Shown here piece after piece: positions 27,701 through 36,158 of a DNA stretch of 64,000 nt. Position numbers and translations under genes: made by a program. Within the stretch, counting starts at the first letter, position 1; each line of letters starts with the position of its first letter. The notes under the pieces were generated by a model, which was not told where the DNA came from, did not search any database, and saw nothing but the letters and a program-made list of their open reading frames with translations. Location of the stretch: NCBI RefSeq assembly GCF_029544075.1, contig NZ_JAJQJH010000003.1, positions 224,484 through 288,483 of the forward strand, in the 5' to 3' direction. Origin of the DNA: Chromohalobacter canadensis (GTDB lineage Bacteria; Pseudomonadota; Gammaproteobacteria; Pseudomonadales; Halomonadaceae).

Positions 27701-28703
27701 GGCCGGCCACTGGGGCACGCGCGATATGCGTTTCCAGGCGGCCGTGAAGGGGATAATCGCCGGTTAGCGTTGCCTGCAAGGCAAGTTCTGCCTCACCGTC
27801 ATCGCTGCGCACGTGTAGCCGATGAATGGCGACATCGCTGCCTTCGGTAGATAGTGACAGCGTCGCATGCGTCAGGTTATAGAATGTCGCACCACGCAAC
27901 TGAAAGCCGTCGACCACCAGGCTCGGGGCGCGAATATCGAGTGGCAAGTCGATCTCGGGCAACGCCAAGCGGCGTTCGGAGTCGGTATCGGATGTTTTAC
28001 TATCAGCCGCAGACGTTGCGGATCCCTCGACAGAGCTGTCCCCTGCCGCCTGTGAGGCCGCATCGATAGTACCTGCAGGAATGACCGGCGATGCCATCCC
28101 TTGGGTCAGGCGCTGCCCTTCACTCATCGGCAGGTAGAGTTGTGCCCCCTCCAGCCGGGTGGGCAGTAATGTAAGGTCGTTACCGGAGACGCGCGCACCG
28201 GTGGTGAAGTCATCCCATTGCAGTTGTGTGCCATCGGCCAGGTCGACGCGAACGTCCTCGAGCCCGAGGGCGCGTATCTCGATGGGAAACGGAAACCAAA
28301 GTGCGGGCATTCCCCCGCTGGATGATGCTTCAGACTGGGAATCGTCACTAGGATTGCCGGACGCCAATACGATGTGTACGCCCTCGACTTGCAGCCCCTG
28401 AAGACAGAGCTTGCCATCCAGCAGACAATCGTCGGCCCAGCTCAGATGCAAGCGCTCGACATCGAGGGTGAGAGGGCCGACATCGAGATGCAGGCCACGT
28501 AACGTCAGCGTGTCCAGCGGCGCTCCCTTTACCTCCTCGACCTCGTACCAGCCTCGTGACTGGCCTTGATCGGCTAGCCACGCGGTTCCCCAGGGCGATA
28601 AAGCCACCCCGAGCAACAACAACACCAGTCCCAAGAGCCACAGTGGTACGTAAATCAGCGCACGGATCAGAATTCCGGCCCGATGGCGAAGTGCAGACGC
28701 CAC
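24690..28703 (-). CDS. tamB: Translocation and assembly module subunit TamB (AsmA-like)
   Basis: A 1337-residue periplasm-spanning protein that works with TamA in outer-membrane biogenesis; the family is implicated in autotransporter assembly and in phospholipid transport between membranes. The N-terminal signal anchor spans about residues 13-38. A very long repetitive beta-rich body follows, with a Ser/Asp-rich linker near 210-240. The C-terminal DUF490/TamB domain includes YLLRGRAPGDD, SLDTSGSGEDSQVVVSGYV and LRYRLIQNLYLEAVSG, the usual beta-barrel-like end. It overlaps the end of tamA by 37 bases, so the pair is translationally coupled. Confidence 0.93.
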   Translation of the reverse strand: MASALRHRAGILIRALIYVPLWLLGLVLLLLGVALSPWGTAWLADQGQSRGWYEVEEVKGAPLDTLTLRGLHLDVGPLTLDVERLHLSWADDCLLDGKLCLQGLQVEGVHIVLASGNPSDDSQSEASSSGGMPALWFPFPIEIRALGLEDVRVDLADGTQLQWDDFTTGARVSGNDLTLLPTRLEGAQLYLPMSEGQRLTQGMASPVIPAGTIDAASQAAGDSSVEGSATSAADSKTSDTDSERRLALPEIDLPLDIRAPSLVVDGFQLRGATFYNLTHATLSLSTEGSDVAIHRLHVRSDDGEAELALQATLTGDYPLHGRLETHIARAPVAGQRASLTVDGSLADLALDLDASGPVTATLTGKVDALAPTLPFDLSLDADDITWPLAGTPTAPELVMQSRLDTAAVSASQHVGAGKAVYRLDTLHLDADGSLEDYRVVLDLTARGNGLPESRLTLDGSGDASHFAWEPLTLKTEGGTLSGRGQVNWASALTVESDLQLDQLPIGAFTEAVDGTLNGQARVGFDMQPQGWRLRIPQLAIDGTLQDRALRLNAKLSGNSQMQWAIDQLDLRQGDNRITAEGNIGQRLDLRSRIEAPRLSTLWPGLGGALQGDLDAQGSLESPRLDLDMTGEALRYQTQQLESLSLEAHSEGIDDPRMKADVSIEGLEAGGQRVDALNLALAGRLSQHTLELDAQLGSGLPLSRASITLDGEYDADAQRYHGSLAPLELTTEYGDIALDDALGFDTDIAAQRVTLSPFCLVRQQGGEACLVDQARLSADTGDASLALRDIPMDLLANKLPSGWHVDGETQGEANLSWQQAGQQWHAEGQIDSQLDVTGEDARGNPWELPDSRLAVTFDATPSRADTRLTLDQGDTGQLVLTLGIDDPLGEAALEGRLQVNDIAFAPYRALVEGLSDLEGSLAGDVTFAGTLRQPDLNGELTANDIKARGPAIPVAIRDARLGIDFAGQRADIEGFVAGEKGQLNLDGEANWQDPSAWQVRLGIKGQDDPLQVSLPDFGRLRVAPDLRVDATPDRLRVRGDVDIPWARLEVGKIPPSAVAPSSDEVIITREEDAAQQEAAASSEQGEATSQALSEAGMALDISIMLHLGPDMSLEAYGLESQLEGQLEVRQGSGPVQLFGDVNLVDGSYTAFGQDLIIRQGQILFSGPASQPRLQFEAIRNPDTIEDDVTAGLRVTGRAENPQLSIFSEPAMSESRALSYLLRGRAPGDDGGDGALTSALIGLSLSQSGRAVGQLGQAFGVDDLSLDTSGSGEDSQVVVSGYVFDDLKVGYGVGIFSPIAELTLRYRLIQNLYLEAVSGAAQAIDLIYTFSLGRSSASP

Positions 28704-30493
28704 GCGTCCTCCTCATTATCGAAAGGATGGGCGATATCGAAACGTACGGGCCCCACGGGAGAAATCCACCGCACACCGATACCGGCACCGGTCTTGAGTT
28801 CCTCGGGCCACCATTCATTGAAGGCGTTGCCGGTATCGATGAAGGTTGCCCCCCACCAGTTGCCGGTGACCCGACGCTGGTACTCGGCGCTGGCGGTCAA
28901 CAGGTGCTGGCCACCGAGCAGCTCGCCGTCGTCGTTCTCCGGCGATAAACTCTCGTAGCTGTAGCCGCGCACACTCTGGTCGCCACCGGCGAAGAAACGC
29001 AGTGACGGAGGAATCTTGTCGAAGGTATCGGTGGCCATGGCGCCACCGCCGACGCGGCCGACGAAGCGATTGTCCTGCCCCAGTGTGCGAATCCATTGCG
29101 AGTCGAACGTGGTACGCAAGAACCGCGCATCGGACCCCCACTTGGGGTCGGAAACCTCCAATGCCAGTCGCTGCCGATCGCCCCACATGGGAAAATTAGG
29201 TTGCCGCGTGCGAGTACGTGTCCAACTGATGCCTGGATAAAGCAGCAGGACTTGTTCGTCCTGGTCTGCCTGGGTGAAATCCTCGTACGTGGTACGGAAA
29301 TAGAGTTCTTGCACCCAGTCATTGTCGAATTCCCAGCGCCGTGCCAACTCGACCGAACTCTCCAGGCTTTGCGTGTCCTCGTTGTCGAGTTTACGCAGGC
29401 CATAGCCGAGACGGTAACTATCACGCAGCGGGTCTGCCAGCGGCATTAGATACTCACCGTCGAAGCGCTGCTCGGGACCCGAGAGATACAAGGCATTCGA
29501 GAGGCTGTGGCCACGATCATTGAGCCAGGGCATGTCCCAACTGAATTGAACGCGTGGCCCCACATCGGTGGCATAGCCGATCCCGGTTTCGAACTGATGA
29601 CGATCGGCGGGAATGACATCGACGTCGACCGGCACGTCGGTGCGCTGCTGGCCATGAAGTTGGCGCACGGCGGCAAGGCCTGGACCACTCGTTAAGGGAG
29701 GCCTACGCCCGGTGGCTTCTTGCCACCATTGTCCGGTATTCGCGCCACGCCCGCCGCTGTCGATACGTGGACGCACGGCAATGCCGCGAAACCAGTCGGT
29801 TTCCCCCAGGCGCTGGTTGTACTCGGCCAGCTGCCCAGCCAGGTAGGGAGAGCCGTCCTCAAATGGCAGCATGCGACGCAGACGGTCTTCTTCGATCTGG
29901 CTACCCGAAAAACGAATGTCACCGAAATGGTAACGCGGCCCGCTGTTCATCCTCAGGAAAATACGGGCACTGGCTTCCCAGGGGCGCACTTCCATACGCC
30001 GTTGAGTAAAGCCGGCATCGAAATAGCCGCGCTCGAGCGCCAACGTGGAAAAGCGGCTCTTGGCGCTTTCGTAACGATCATGGCGTAATGCATCGCCTTC
30101 CTTGAGCGCCACTTGATCGAGTGCACGCTGGAAGGCGCTGTCATCGTGGGCCTCGCCATCGATGCCCACATCGAGCTGGGTGATATGCGTCTGTGGTCCG
30201 GGGTCGATGGTGATGACGGTATCGGCATCGAACGTTCCGTCGGGATACGCCGTTTCGATCTGGGGCGAGTAATAACCGAAGGCACGCAATGCCCGCTGGG
30301 TGCGATCGCGAACCTCACTGTCCAGGCGTTCCTCGCTGATATTCTGGGTATCGACCGCGCGCAGGAAGGTGACGACATTTTCGGCGGCGGGGCCTTCGAG
30401 CCCCTCGACGGACGCGTCCAGCGCATAGGCGCCGGATGTGACGATACTCAATGCCGCTCCCCACAGGATGCGCCGTGTCATGGAGTGGCGCAT
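28667..30493 (-). CDS. tamA: Outer-membrane translocation and assembly module protein TamA
   Basis: Omp85-family outer-membrane barrel, 608 residues. It has a signal peptide (cleavage near SGAYA-LD) and three POTRA domains in about residues 30-270. A barrel of the bacterial surface antigen type follows, with GGDQSVRGYSYESLSPEN as the conserved loop L6 (VRGY) and a C-terminal phenylalanine (FAIGPEF) as the insertion signal. I chose the ATG at 30493 because GGAGG lies 9 bases upstream; ATGs at 30499 and 30562 are alternatives. Operon with tamB. Confidence 0.93.
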   Translation of the reverse strand: MRHSMTRRILWGAALSIVTSGAYALDASVEGLEGPAAENVVTFLRAVDTQNISEERLDSEVRDRTQRALRAFGYYSPQIETAYPDGTFDADTVITIDPGPQTHITQLDVGIDGEAHDDSAFQRALDQVALKEGDALRHDRYESAKSRFSTLALERGYFDAGFTQRRMEVRPWEASARIFLRMNSGPRYHFGDIRFSGSQIEEDRLRRMLPFEDGSPYLAGQLAEYNQRLGETDWFRGIAVRPRIDSGGRGANTGQWWQEATGRRPPLTSGPGLAAVRQLHGQQRTDVPVDVDVIPADRHQFETGIGYATDVGPRVQFSWDMPWLNDRGHSLSNALYLSGPEQRFDGEYLMPLADPLRDSYRLGYGLRKLDNEDTQSLESSVELARRWEFDNDWVQELYFRTTYEDFTQADQDEQVLLLYPGISWTRTRTRQPNFPMWGDRQRLALEVSDPKWGSDARFLRTTFDSQWIRTLGQDNRFVGRVGGGAMATDTFDKIPPSLRFFAGGDQSVRGYSYESLSPENDDGELLGGQHLLTASAEYQRRVTGNWWGATFIDTGNAFNEWWPEELKTGAGIGVRWISPVGPVRFDIAHPFDNEEDAWRLHFAIGPEF

Positions 30494-30627
30494 CGACATC
30501 AGCCTCCACAGCGTTGCTGATCCACAACGTCCCCCATTGACGGGGCGATAAAACCCGGGCATTGATCTCGGCTGATTTGCAATGACTCAATCCTTGTCGT
30601 GAGATCACGTGGTTAGTTGAAGCGGCA

Positions 30628-31452
30628 TTACTGAGAAGCGGAAAGCGCTTCCACATTGGCATTGAGAGCCAATTGTCCCTGGCGAAGTTCCCGCAGATCG
30701 TCCTGAATGCTGGCGACCTCATTGGCGACGTCATCGTGATCGCCGGATAATGACGCGAGGCGCGCGCTCAGATCGTCGAGGTTCTCTTGTAGGTCGTCAA
30801 GCGTTTTGCCACGGGTCTGACGTGCGTCGGTCAGCTCCTCGAGACGCTGTGACAGCGAGTCGAGCCCACCGCCCTGCTCTTCCTGGCGTGAGGAGAGCGA
30901 CTCCAAGCGTGACGACAAGATGGCGCGTGCATCCTCTCCGGTGCTTTCCAGGGACTTGAGCGCGGATTGCTGGGCAGCGATGAGCGTTTGCTGCGTGTCT
31001 TGCGTCTCGCGCAATTCCTCCAGGGCGTTGCCCGAACCTGAATCTTCCTCCAGTTCGCTTACCTTGTTTTCCAGATTGCCGATCACGGCGCGGGAGGAGT
31101 CCAACTCGGAGCGCAGCCGGTCCAGTTCATCGCGTAGGCTGTCGCCGGAGGCATCCAGCGAGCTACCCGTAGCGTCGAGGCGGTCGGTCAAGGCGTTTTG
31201 CCGTGCTTCGAGGTTGGAAAGTCGCACCTGCCAGGCTTGACGATCTTGCCAATAAACGCTTGTGACCCCCGCCAGGGCGACGATGAGAAGTAACGTCAGG
31301 CACCACAGTGGCCAGACGCGTGAGCGCCGACGCCGCGTACCGTTGCTGGTACGGCGTGGACGGCTTTCGAGGCGTCCCTCGGCAATGGGATCGGTATCGC
31401 GCTCGGGCACGATGCGCGGCTCCTGACGTGTTCCTTCCGGTCGTTCAGACAT
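30628..31452 (-). CDS. Single-pass inner-membrane coiled-coil protein, unknown function
   Basis: I do not recognise a named family. The 274-residue protein has a basic Arg/Pro-rich cytoplasmic N-terminus (1-46) and one membrane helix at about 47-67. The rest is a long periplasmic heptad region (about 72-270) rich in Ser, Leu, Asp, Glu and Gln. The topology resembles HemX- or TolA-like tethered helical proteins, without further similarity that I can see. It lies on the same strand as tamAB, ending 134 bases upstream of the tamA start, and is divergent from sodB. A role with TamAB is possible but not shown. Confidence 0.7.
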   Translation of the reverse strand: MSERPEGTRQEPRIVPERDTDPIAEGRLESRPRRTSNGTRRRRSRVWPLWCLTLLLIVALAGVTSVYWQDRQAWQVRLSNLEARQNALTDRLDATGSSLDASGDSLRDELDRLRSELDSSRAVIGNLENKVSELEEDSGSGNALEELRETQDTQQTLIAAQQSALKSLESTGEDARAILSSRLESLSSRQEEQGGGLDSLSQRLEELTDARQTRGKTLDDLQENLDDLSARLASLSGDHDDVANEVASIQDDLRELRQGQLALNANVEALSASQ

Positions 31453-31608
31453 GCTCGGCTCTCGTCTCGACTACGTTATTTATCAATACCCTGGCGCATC
31501 ACACGAGTGTGGCGAAATTGGCGCTAACCGGGGCCGGTGCTAAGATACCGGTCGCCGTTGAGAACGCAGATGCTTGGTATTGTAAGGTTTTTAAGTGAGG
31601 AGAACATC

Positions 31609-32190
31609 ATGGCATTCGAACTGCCCGCCCTGCCGTATGAGAAAAACGCACTCGAACCGCATATCTCCGCCGAAACACTCGAGTATCATTACGGTAAGCA
31701 CCACCAAGCCTACGTGAGCAAGCTCAATGAGCTGACCCTGGGCACCGCCGACGAAGACAAGTCACTCGAAGAGATCATTCAATCGGCTTCCGGTGCCATG
31801 TTCAATCAGGCGGCTCAGGTATGGAACCATACTTTCTACTGGCACTGTCTGTCTCCGCAGGGTGGCGGCGAACCCAAGGGCGCGTTAGGCGATGCGATCA
31901 AAGCGGCGTTCGGTTCCTTCGAGCAGTTCAAGGAGGCGTTCAATGCCAAAGCGGTGAGTAATTTCGGCTCTGGCTGGACCTGGTTGATCAAGACCTCCGA
32001 CGGCGGCGTGGACATCAGCAACACAGACGATGCCGACTGCCCCATCGCGCACGGTCAAACGCCTCTGCTGACCATCGATGTCTGGGAGCATGCCTACTAC
32101 ATCGATTATCGCAATGCGCGTCCAAAATACCTGGACGCCGTGTGGAACGTCATCAACTGGGACTTCATCGCCCAGAACTTCAATGATTGA
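31609..32190 (+). CDS. sodB: Superoxide dismutase, iron type
   Basis: Converts superoxide to hydrogen peroxide and oxygen in the cytoplasm. The 193-residue protein has metal ligands H27, H74, D157 (LTIDVWEHAYY) and H161 at the positions found in E. coli SodB. Q70 (FNQAAQVWNH) and the length indicate the iron enzyme rather than manganese. The ATG at 31609 has TGAGGAG upstream, so the open extension to 31537 is rejected. No convincing Fur box is seen. A hairpin follows its stop. Confidence 0.96.
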   Translation: MAFELPALPYEKNALEPHISAETLEYHYGKHHQAYVSKLNELTLGTADEDKSLEEIIQSASGAMFNQAAQVWNHTFYWHCLSPQGGGEPKGALGDAIKAAFGSFEQFKEAFNAKAVSNFGSGWTWLIKTSDGGVDISNTDDADCPIAHGQTPLLTIDVWEHAYYIDYRNARPKYLDAVWNVINWDFIAQNFND

Positions 32191-32230
32191 TCGCCTCTCG
32201 AAATAAGCGGTGACATCGACGCGTATCATG

Positions 32231-32254
32231 CACGCCCCGCCTCGACGGGGCGTG
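32231..32254. terminator. Bidirectional terminator between sodB and the UDP-sugar dehydrogenase gene
   Basis: CACGCCCCG / CGGGGCGTG, a 9-bp GC-rich stem with a 6-base loop between two convergent genes. Flanking T-runs are weak. Confidence 0.55.
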
Positions 32255-32260
32255 TGTCGT

Positions 32261-33553
32261 TCAGGCGTTGGTCGGATCCGCTCGCCGACCGATACCACGA
32301 TAGATCAAGCCACGTGCCGCGACATAGTCGGGATCGAAGATATTGCGGCCATCAAGAATCAGTGGCGTGGCCATGAGCTCGCTTAGCCGGCGCCAATTGG
32401 GATTCCAGTAGCATTTCCATTCGGTGACCAGCATCAGAGCATCCGCTCCCTCGCAAGCAGCGTAGAAGTCATCGTCGCAAAAGCGTACGCGAGAATGCTG
32501 CTCGTAGAGATCCCGCAGTGCCGGCAACGCCTCGGGGTCGTGAACGCTGACGTTGACCCCTTGCGCCAACAGCGCATCGATCAAGGTGAGCACCGGCGCT
32601 TGATCGATGCGAGTAGTCCCCGGCTTGAACGCCGCTCCCCAGATTGCAACGCGCCGCTCGAAAAGCTGGCCATGGAAGTGGTGCCAGAATTTGCGGAACA
32701 GCGTCTCCTTTTTCTGCTCGTTGATGTCGAGAACATGCTCGAGCAGCAACGATTCGCGACCGGAGGCATGCTGGACATCGGCCAGGCGCATGAGATCACG
32801 CGAAAAACTGGGTCCGCCAAAACCACAGCCGGGATACAGGTACTCGAAACCGATACGGCTATCGGCACCCATGCCCAAGCGGACGTGTTCGACATCGACA
32901 TCCAACGAGTCGGCCAGGCCCGCTAGCTCATTCATGTAGCTTATGCGTGTCGCCAACATCCCGATGATCGCCAGCTTGGCGAGCTCCGCAGCGCGGCGCG
33001 GCATGAGCTGGAACACATCTTGGCGACGGTTGAAGGCGCGTAGCAGCTCGCGTACCTGCGCGGTGGCCTGGCTATCTTCGCTACCCAGCAACCAGCGTGC
33101 CGGGCGGGTAAAGGTCTCCCAGGCACGGCCTTCTTCCAGCATGTCCGGCAAGGCGACGGCTGATTGGTCGGCGTGGCCGAGCAACGCCTCGAGGCGTTCG
33201 GTGTGGCCGACCGGAAACGTCGAATTATTGACGATCACCAGCGGGTGGCTTTGCGCTGCGGGAATATCGGCGACATAGGCCTCGGCAGCTTCACGTTGGT
33301 CCGGGGCCAACGCCAGCCAATGAATCTCGACATCTTCCCGTGTGGGCGTATCGGTCAGGCGTAGCAGACCCGAACGACACCCCGCATCGATCTGGGACTT
33401 GAGTCCCGGTTCGCGAAGCAGCCATTCGGCGTGTTCCAGACGTTGCCAGGGCACCTCGGGATGCGGGTACCAGTCGACCTGATGCCCCACCGAGGAAAGC
33501 GCCGCTGCCGCCACGGCCGCCGATAGCTCGCTTCCATACACGTTCACGCGCAT
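32261..33553 (-). CDS. Divergent UDP-glucose/GDP-mannose dehydrogenase family protein
   Basis: A 430-residue homologue of UDP-glucose 6-dehydrogenase, which normally oxidises UDP-glucose to UDP-glucuronate in two NAD-dependent steps. Family parts are present: STFPVGHTE, the lysine-asparagine helix ELAKLAIIGMLATRISYMNE, WGAAFKPGTTRIDQAP, and a C-terminal UDP-binding domain. Key sites differ. The usual GGSCFPKD motif reads GGPSFSRD, so the catalytic cysteine is S249 and the lysine R252. The N-terminal GxGxxG is VYGSELSAA. It lies 4 bases after galU, so UDP-glucose remains its likely ligand. Whether it is an active dehydrogenase is doubtful. Confidence 0.75.
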   Translation of the reverse strand: MRVNVYGSELSAAVAAAALSSVGHQVDWYPHPEVPWQRLEHAEWLLREPGLKSQIDAGCRSGLLRLTDTPTREDVEIHWLALAPDQREAAEAYVADIPAAQSHPLVIVNNSTFPVGHTERLEALLGHADQSAVALPDMLEEGRAWETFTRPARWLLGSEDSQATAQVRELLRAFNRRQDVFQLMPRRAAELAKLAIIGMLATRISYMNELAGLADSLDVDVEHVRLGMGADSRIGFEYLYPGCGFGGPSFSRDLMRLADVQHASGRESLLLEHVLDINEQKKETLFRKFWHHFHGQLFERRVAIWGAAFKPGTTRIDQAPVLTLIDALLAQGVNVSVHDPEALPALRDLYEQHSRVRFCDDDFYAACEGADALMLVTEWKCYWNPNWRRLSELMATPLILDGRNIFDPDYVAARGLIYRGIGRRADPTNA

Positions 33554-33557
33554 GGTA

Positions 33558-34445
33558 TCAGCCCTCGTTTGCGTAACGGCTCAACAGGGAGCGGAATCCT
33601 TCACCATACTGGGGATGGCGCTTGGCGAGTGCCAGCGTGGCTTCCAGGTAGCCTAGTTGGTGCCCGCAATCGTAGGTATTGCCGCGCATGCGATACGCTT
33701 CGGCGCCCTGCTGCTGGCGCAGCGTCTCGAGGGCGTCAGTAAGCTGGATCTCATTCCCCGCCCCGGGCTTGGTTTCGGCCAGCAGCGGGAAGATAGCCGC
33801 CGGCAGCAAATAACGTCCGATCACCGCCAGGCTGGAAGGTGCCTCTTCCACCTTGGGTTTTTCGACCATGCCCGTCAGCGGTGCACTGTCGCCAGGGGCC
33901 GGTGCCTCGCCCTCGAGCGCGACGATCCCATACTTGTGGGTCATGTCTTGTGGCACATTTTCGACCATGATCTGTGCTTGGCCGCTCTTGTCATAAGCTT
34001 CGATCATGCCGGCTAGGTCGTTCTGCGGTAGCTCGCCAGCATCTACCAGCACATCGGGAAGCAGTACGGCAAAGGGATCGTCACCAATCACTGCCTGCGC
34101 ACACAGTACGGCATGCCCAAGCCCCAGTGCGACCGGTTGGCGTACGGCGATGATGCTCACATCCTCGGGGACGATGTTGCGCACTTCCGCGAGCAATTCA
34201 TCCTTGCCCTTGGCCTCGAGCATCGCCTCGAGCTCGAAGTTCTTGTCGAAATGGTTCTCGATGGCACTCTTGCTGGAGTGCGTCACCAGCACTATTTCCT
34301 TGATGCCGGCGGCCACTGCCTCTTCGACGACGTACTGAATGACCGGCTTGTCGACGATAGTGATCATTTCTTTGGGAATGGCCTTGGAGGCTGGTAGGCA
34401 ACGTGTGCCGAGCCCAGCAACGGGGAGTACGGCCTTCTTGATCAT
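33558..34445 (-). CDS. galU: UTP--glucose-1-phosphate uridylyltransferase
   Basis: Makes UDP-glucose from UTP and glucose-1-phosphate, feeding envelope polysaccharide and lipid synthesis. The 295-residue protein starts with the nucleotide-binding KKAVLPVAGLGTRCLPASKA and has IPKEM, the active-site VEKPKVEEAPSSLAVIGRY and GAGNEIQLTDAL. Usual family sequence has GLGTRMLPATK; here Cys replaces Met, a mild variant. First gene of a two-gene unit with the UDP-sugar dehydrogenase homologue; it is divergent from ubiG across 280 bases in which no clear promoter was found. Confidence 0.95.
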   Translation of the reverse strand: MIKKAVLPVAGLGTRCLPASKAIPKEMITIVDKPVIQYVVEEAVAAGIKEIVLVTHSSKSAIENHFDKNFELEAMLEAKGKDELLAEVRNIVPEDVSIIAVRQPVALGLGHAVLCAQAVIGDDPFAVLLPDVLVDAGELPQNDLAGMIEAYDKSGQAQIMVENVPQDMTHKYGIVALEGEAPAPGDSAPLTGMVEKPKVEEAPSSLAVIGRYLLPAAIFPLLAETKPGAGNEIQLTDALETLRQQQGAEAYRMRGNTYDCGHQLGYLEATLALAKRHPQYGEGFRSLLSRYANEG

Positions 34446-34725
34446 GAGGAATCCTTCCTTAGCGTTCTAGGGTCGAGTGTCGGCAGTATGCCATAGTGAA
34501 AAGCGCGTCGGCGCCAACGATTCGGCATTCCTTTGATGGTATTCAGGCAAAGAGGTTCGCACTGTCTAGCAGTGTAGAGGTTGGCAGAATCCGCCCCTCA
34601 ACATCCGTGCGTAACATTGTAGAATGTGCATTATTGGCGTGCCGGCACGTGACGACACATAAAGACATAGATTTCGATACGTATGCCGCGGCATCGGTTC
34701 GATCATTTCTCCAAGAGGAAACCCC

Positions 34726-35463
34726 ATGAGCGAGACGTTCGGTAACAATGTGGATCACGCCGAGATCGCCAAGTTCGAAGCGCTTGCCAGCCGCTGGTGG
34801 GATCCTGAAAGCGAGTTCAAGCCGCTGCATGAGATTAATCCACTGCGCCTTAATTTCATCGATGAGCAGGCCAACCTGGCGGGCAAGACCGCCATCGATG
34901 TGGGATGTGGTGGCGGTATCCTTAGCGAAGCGATGGCCCATCGCGGCGCTCGGGTCACGGGCATCGACATGGGCGAAGCGCCGCTTGCCGTCGCGCGTCT
35001 GCACCAGCAGGAAAGCGAGGTGACGGTCGATTACCGTCAGATCAGCGCCGAAGAAATGGCGGCTCAGCACCCCGGTGAGTTCGATGTTGTCACCTGTCTG
35101 GAAATGCTCGAGCATGTTCCCGATCCGGCGGCGGTCGTGCGGGCATGCGCGACCTTGGTCAAGCCCGGTGGCCACTTGTTCTTCTCGACCATCAACCGCA
35201 ATCCCAAGGCGTATATGTTCGCCATTCTAGGCGCCGAGTACGTGTTGCAGCTATTGCCTCGCGGGACGCACACCTACAACAAGTTCATTCGCCCGGCGGA
35301 GTTATCGGCCTGGTGCCGTGACGCCGGGTTACGCGTGCGTCGTCAGACCGGACTGACCTACAACCCCGTGACCAAGCGCTATCGCCTGGTAGCCAACGAT
35401 GTGTCCGTGAATTACATGATGCACTGCACGCCGGAATGGACAGGCACTGGAGAGACACCATGA
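34726..35463 (+). CDS. ubiG: Ubiquinone biosynthesis O-methyltransferase
   Basis: SAM-dependent enzyme that performs both O-methylations in ubiquinone synthesis. The 245-residue protein has the family N-terminus [23 protein letters not shown] motif [12 protein letters not shown], and [11 protein letters not shown]. The C-terminal segment [17 protein letters not shown] is characteristic of UbiG. Its TGA overlaps the ATG of mupP (ATGA), so the two are translationally coupled. Confidence 0.95.
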   Translation: MSETFGNNVDHAEIAKFEALASRWWDPESEFKPLHEINPLRLNFIDEQANLAGKTAIDVGCGGGILSEAMAHRGARVTGIDMGEAPLAVARLHQQESEVTVDYRQISAEEMAAQHPGEFDVVTCLEMLEHVPDPAAVVRACATLVKPGGHLFFSTINRNPKAYMFAILGAEYVLQLLPRGTHTYNKFIRPAELSAWCRDAGLRVRRQTGLTYNPVTKRYRLVANDVSVNYMMHCTPEWTGTGETP

Positions 35464-36149
35464 GTCACGCCCGACCGGCGGCGTTGCTTTTTGATCTCGA
35501 CGGCACGCTCGTCGACACGGCGCCTGATCTGGCGCAAGCTACTAATGCTTTAAGAACACATCACGGACTCGCACCATTGCCTTATGAGGCTATCCGTGCC
35601 CAAGTGTCGAACGGCGGCAGCGCCCTAGTGGAACTGGCGTTGGGGTTGGCCCCCTCGCATGCCGACCACGGCGAGGCGAGGCGCTTTCTGCTTGAGGTCT
35701 ACGGGCGCGATGTGGCGCGGCACAGCCACGTGTTTCCCGGGCTGGAGCCATTGCTGAAAGCATGGGACAGCGCACATCGCCCCTGGGGGATCGTGACCAA
35801 CAAACCGCGTGTCTATGCTGCGCCGCTGGTCGAAGCACTGAATCTGACGCACGGCGTATTGCTAGCTGCAGATGACTTACCGCTCAAGAAGCCCGACCCG
35901 GCGCCGCTACTCGAGGCGGCGCGGCGTTTGGGCATTGCCCCCAGCGATTGCTGGTACATCGGTGACCATCTACGTGACATGCAGGCGGCTCGGGCGGCAG
36001 GCATGCAGGCCGTCGCGGTACGATATGGTTATATCGGCGACGAGGAAGCCCCGGACACCTGGCCGGTGGACCGTTGGTTTGAAACGCCGGAAAGTTTGAC
36101 GCAGGCGCTTTGGCCCGGCGAACCCGGTATACCTGTGCACTCTGGCTGA
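35460..36149 (+). CDS. mupP: HAD phosphatase, MupP / phosphoglycolate phosphatase type
   Basis: A 229-residue HAD-family phosphatase with nucleophile motif [11 protein letters not shown], motif II IVTNK, motif III lysine in PLKKPDP and motif [14 protein letters not shown]. By sequence alone it could be Gph. In Pseudomonas the gene directly behind ubiG encodes MupP, which dephosphorylates N-acetylmuramic acid 6-phosphate in cell-wall recycling, and that order is kept here. The start ATG overlaps the ubiG stop. Symbol given on context. Confidence 0.72.
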   Translation: MSHARPAALLFDLDGTLVDTAPDLAQATNALRTHHGLAPLPYEAIRAQVSNGGSALVELALGLAPSHADHGEARRFLLEVYGRDVARHSHVFPGLEPLLKAWDSAHRPWGIVTNKPRVYAAPLVEALNLTHGVLLAADDLPLKKPDPAPLLEAARRLGIAPSDCWYIGDHLRDMQAARAAGMQAVAVRYGYIGDEEAPDTWPVDRWFETPESLTQALWPGEPGIPVHSG

Positions 36150-36158
36150 CGACACCAC

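Noticed and set aside
31453..31608. Fur box ahead of sodB
   Set aside because: Searched for a GATAATGATAATCATTATC-like pattern by eye; no adequate match.
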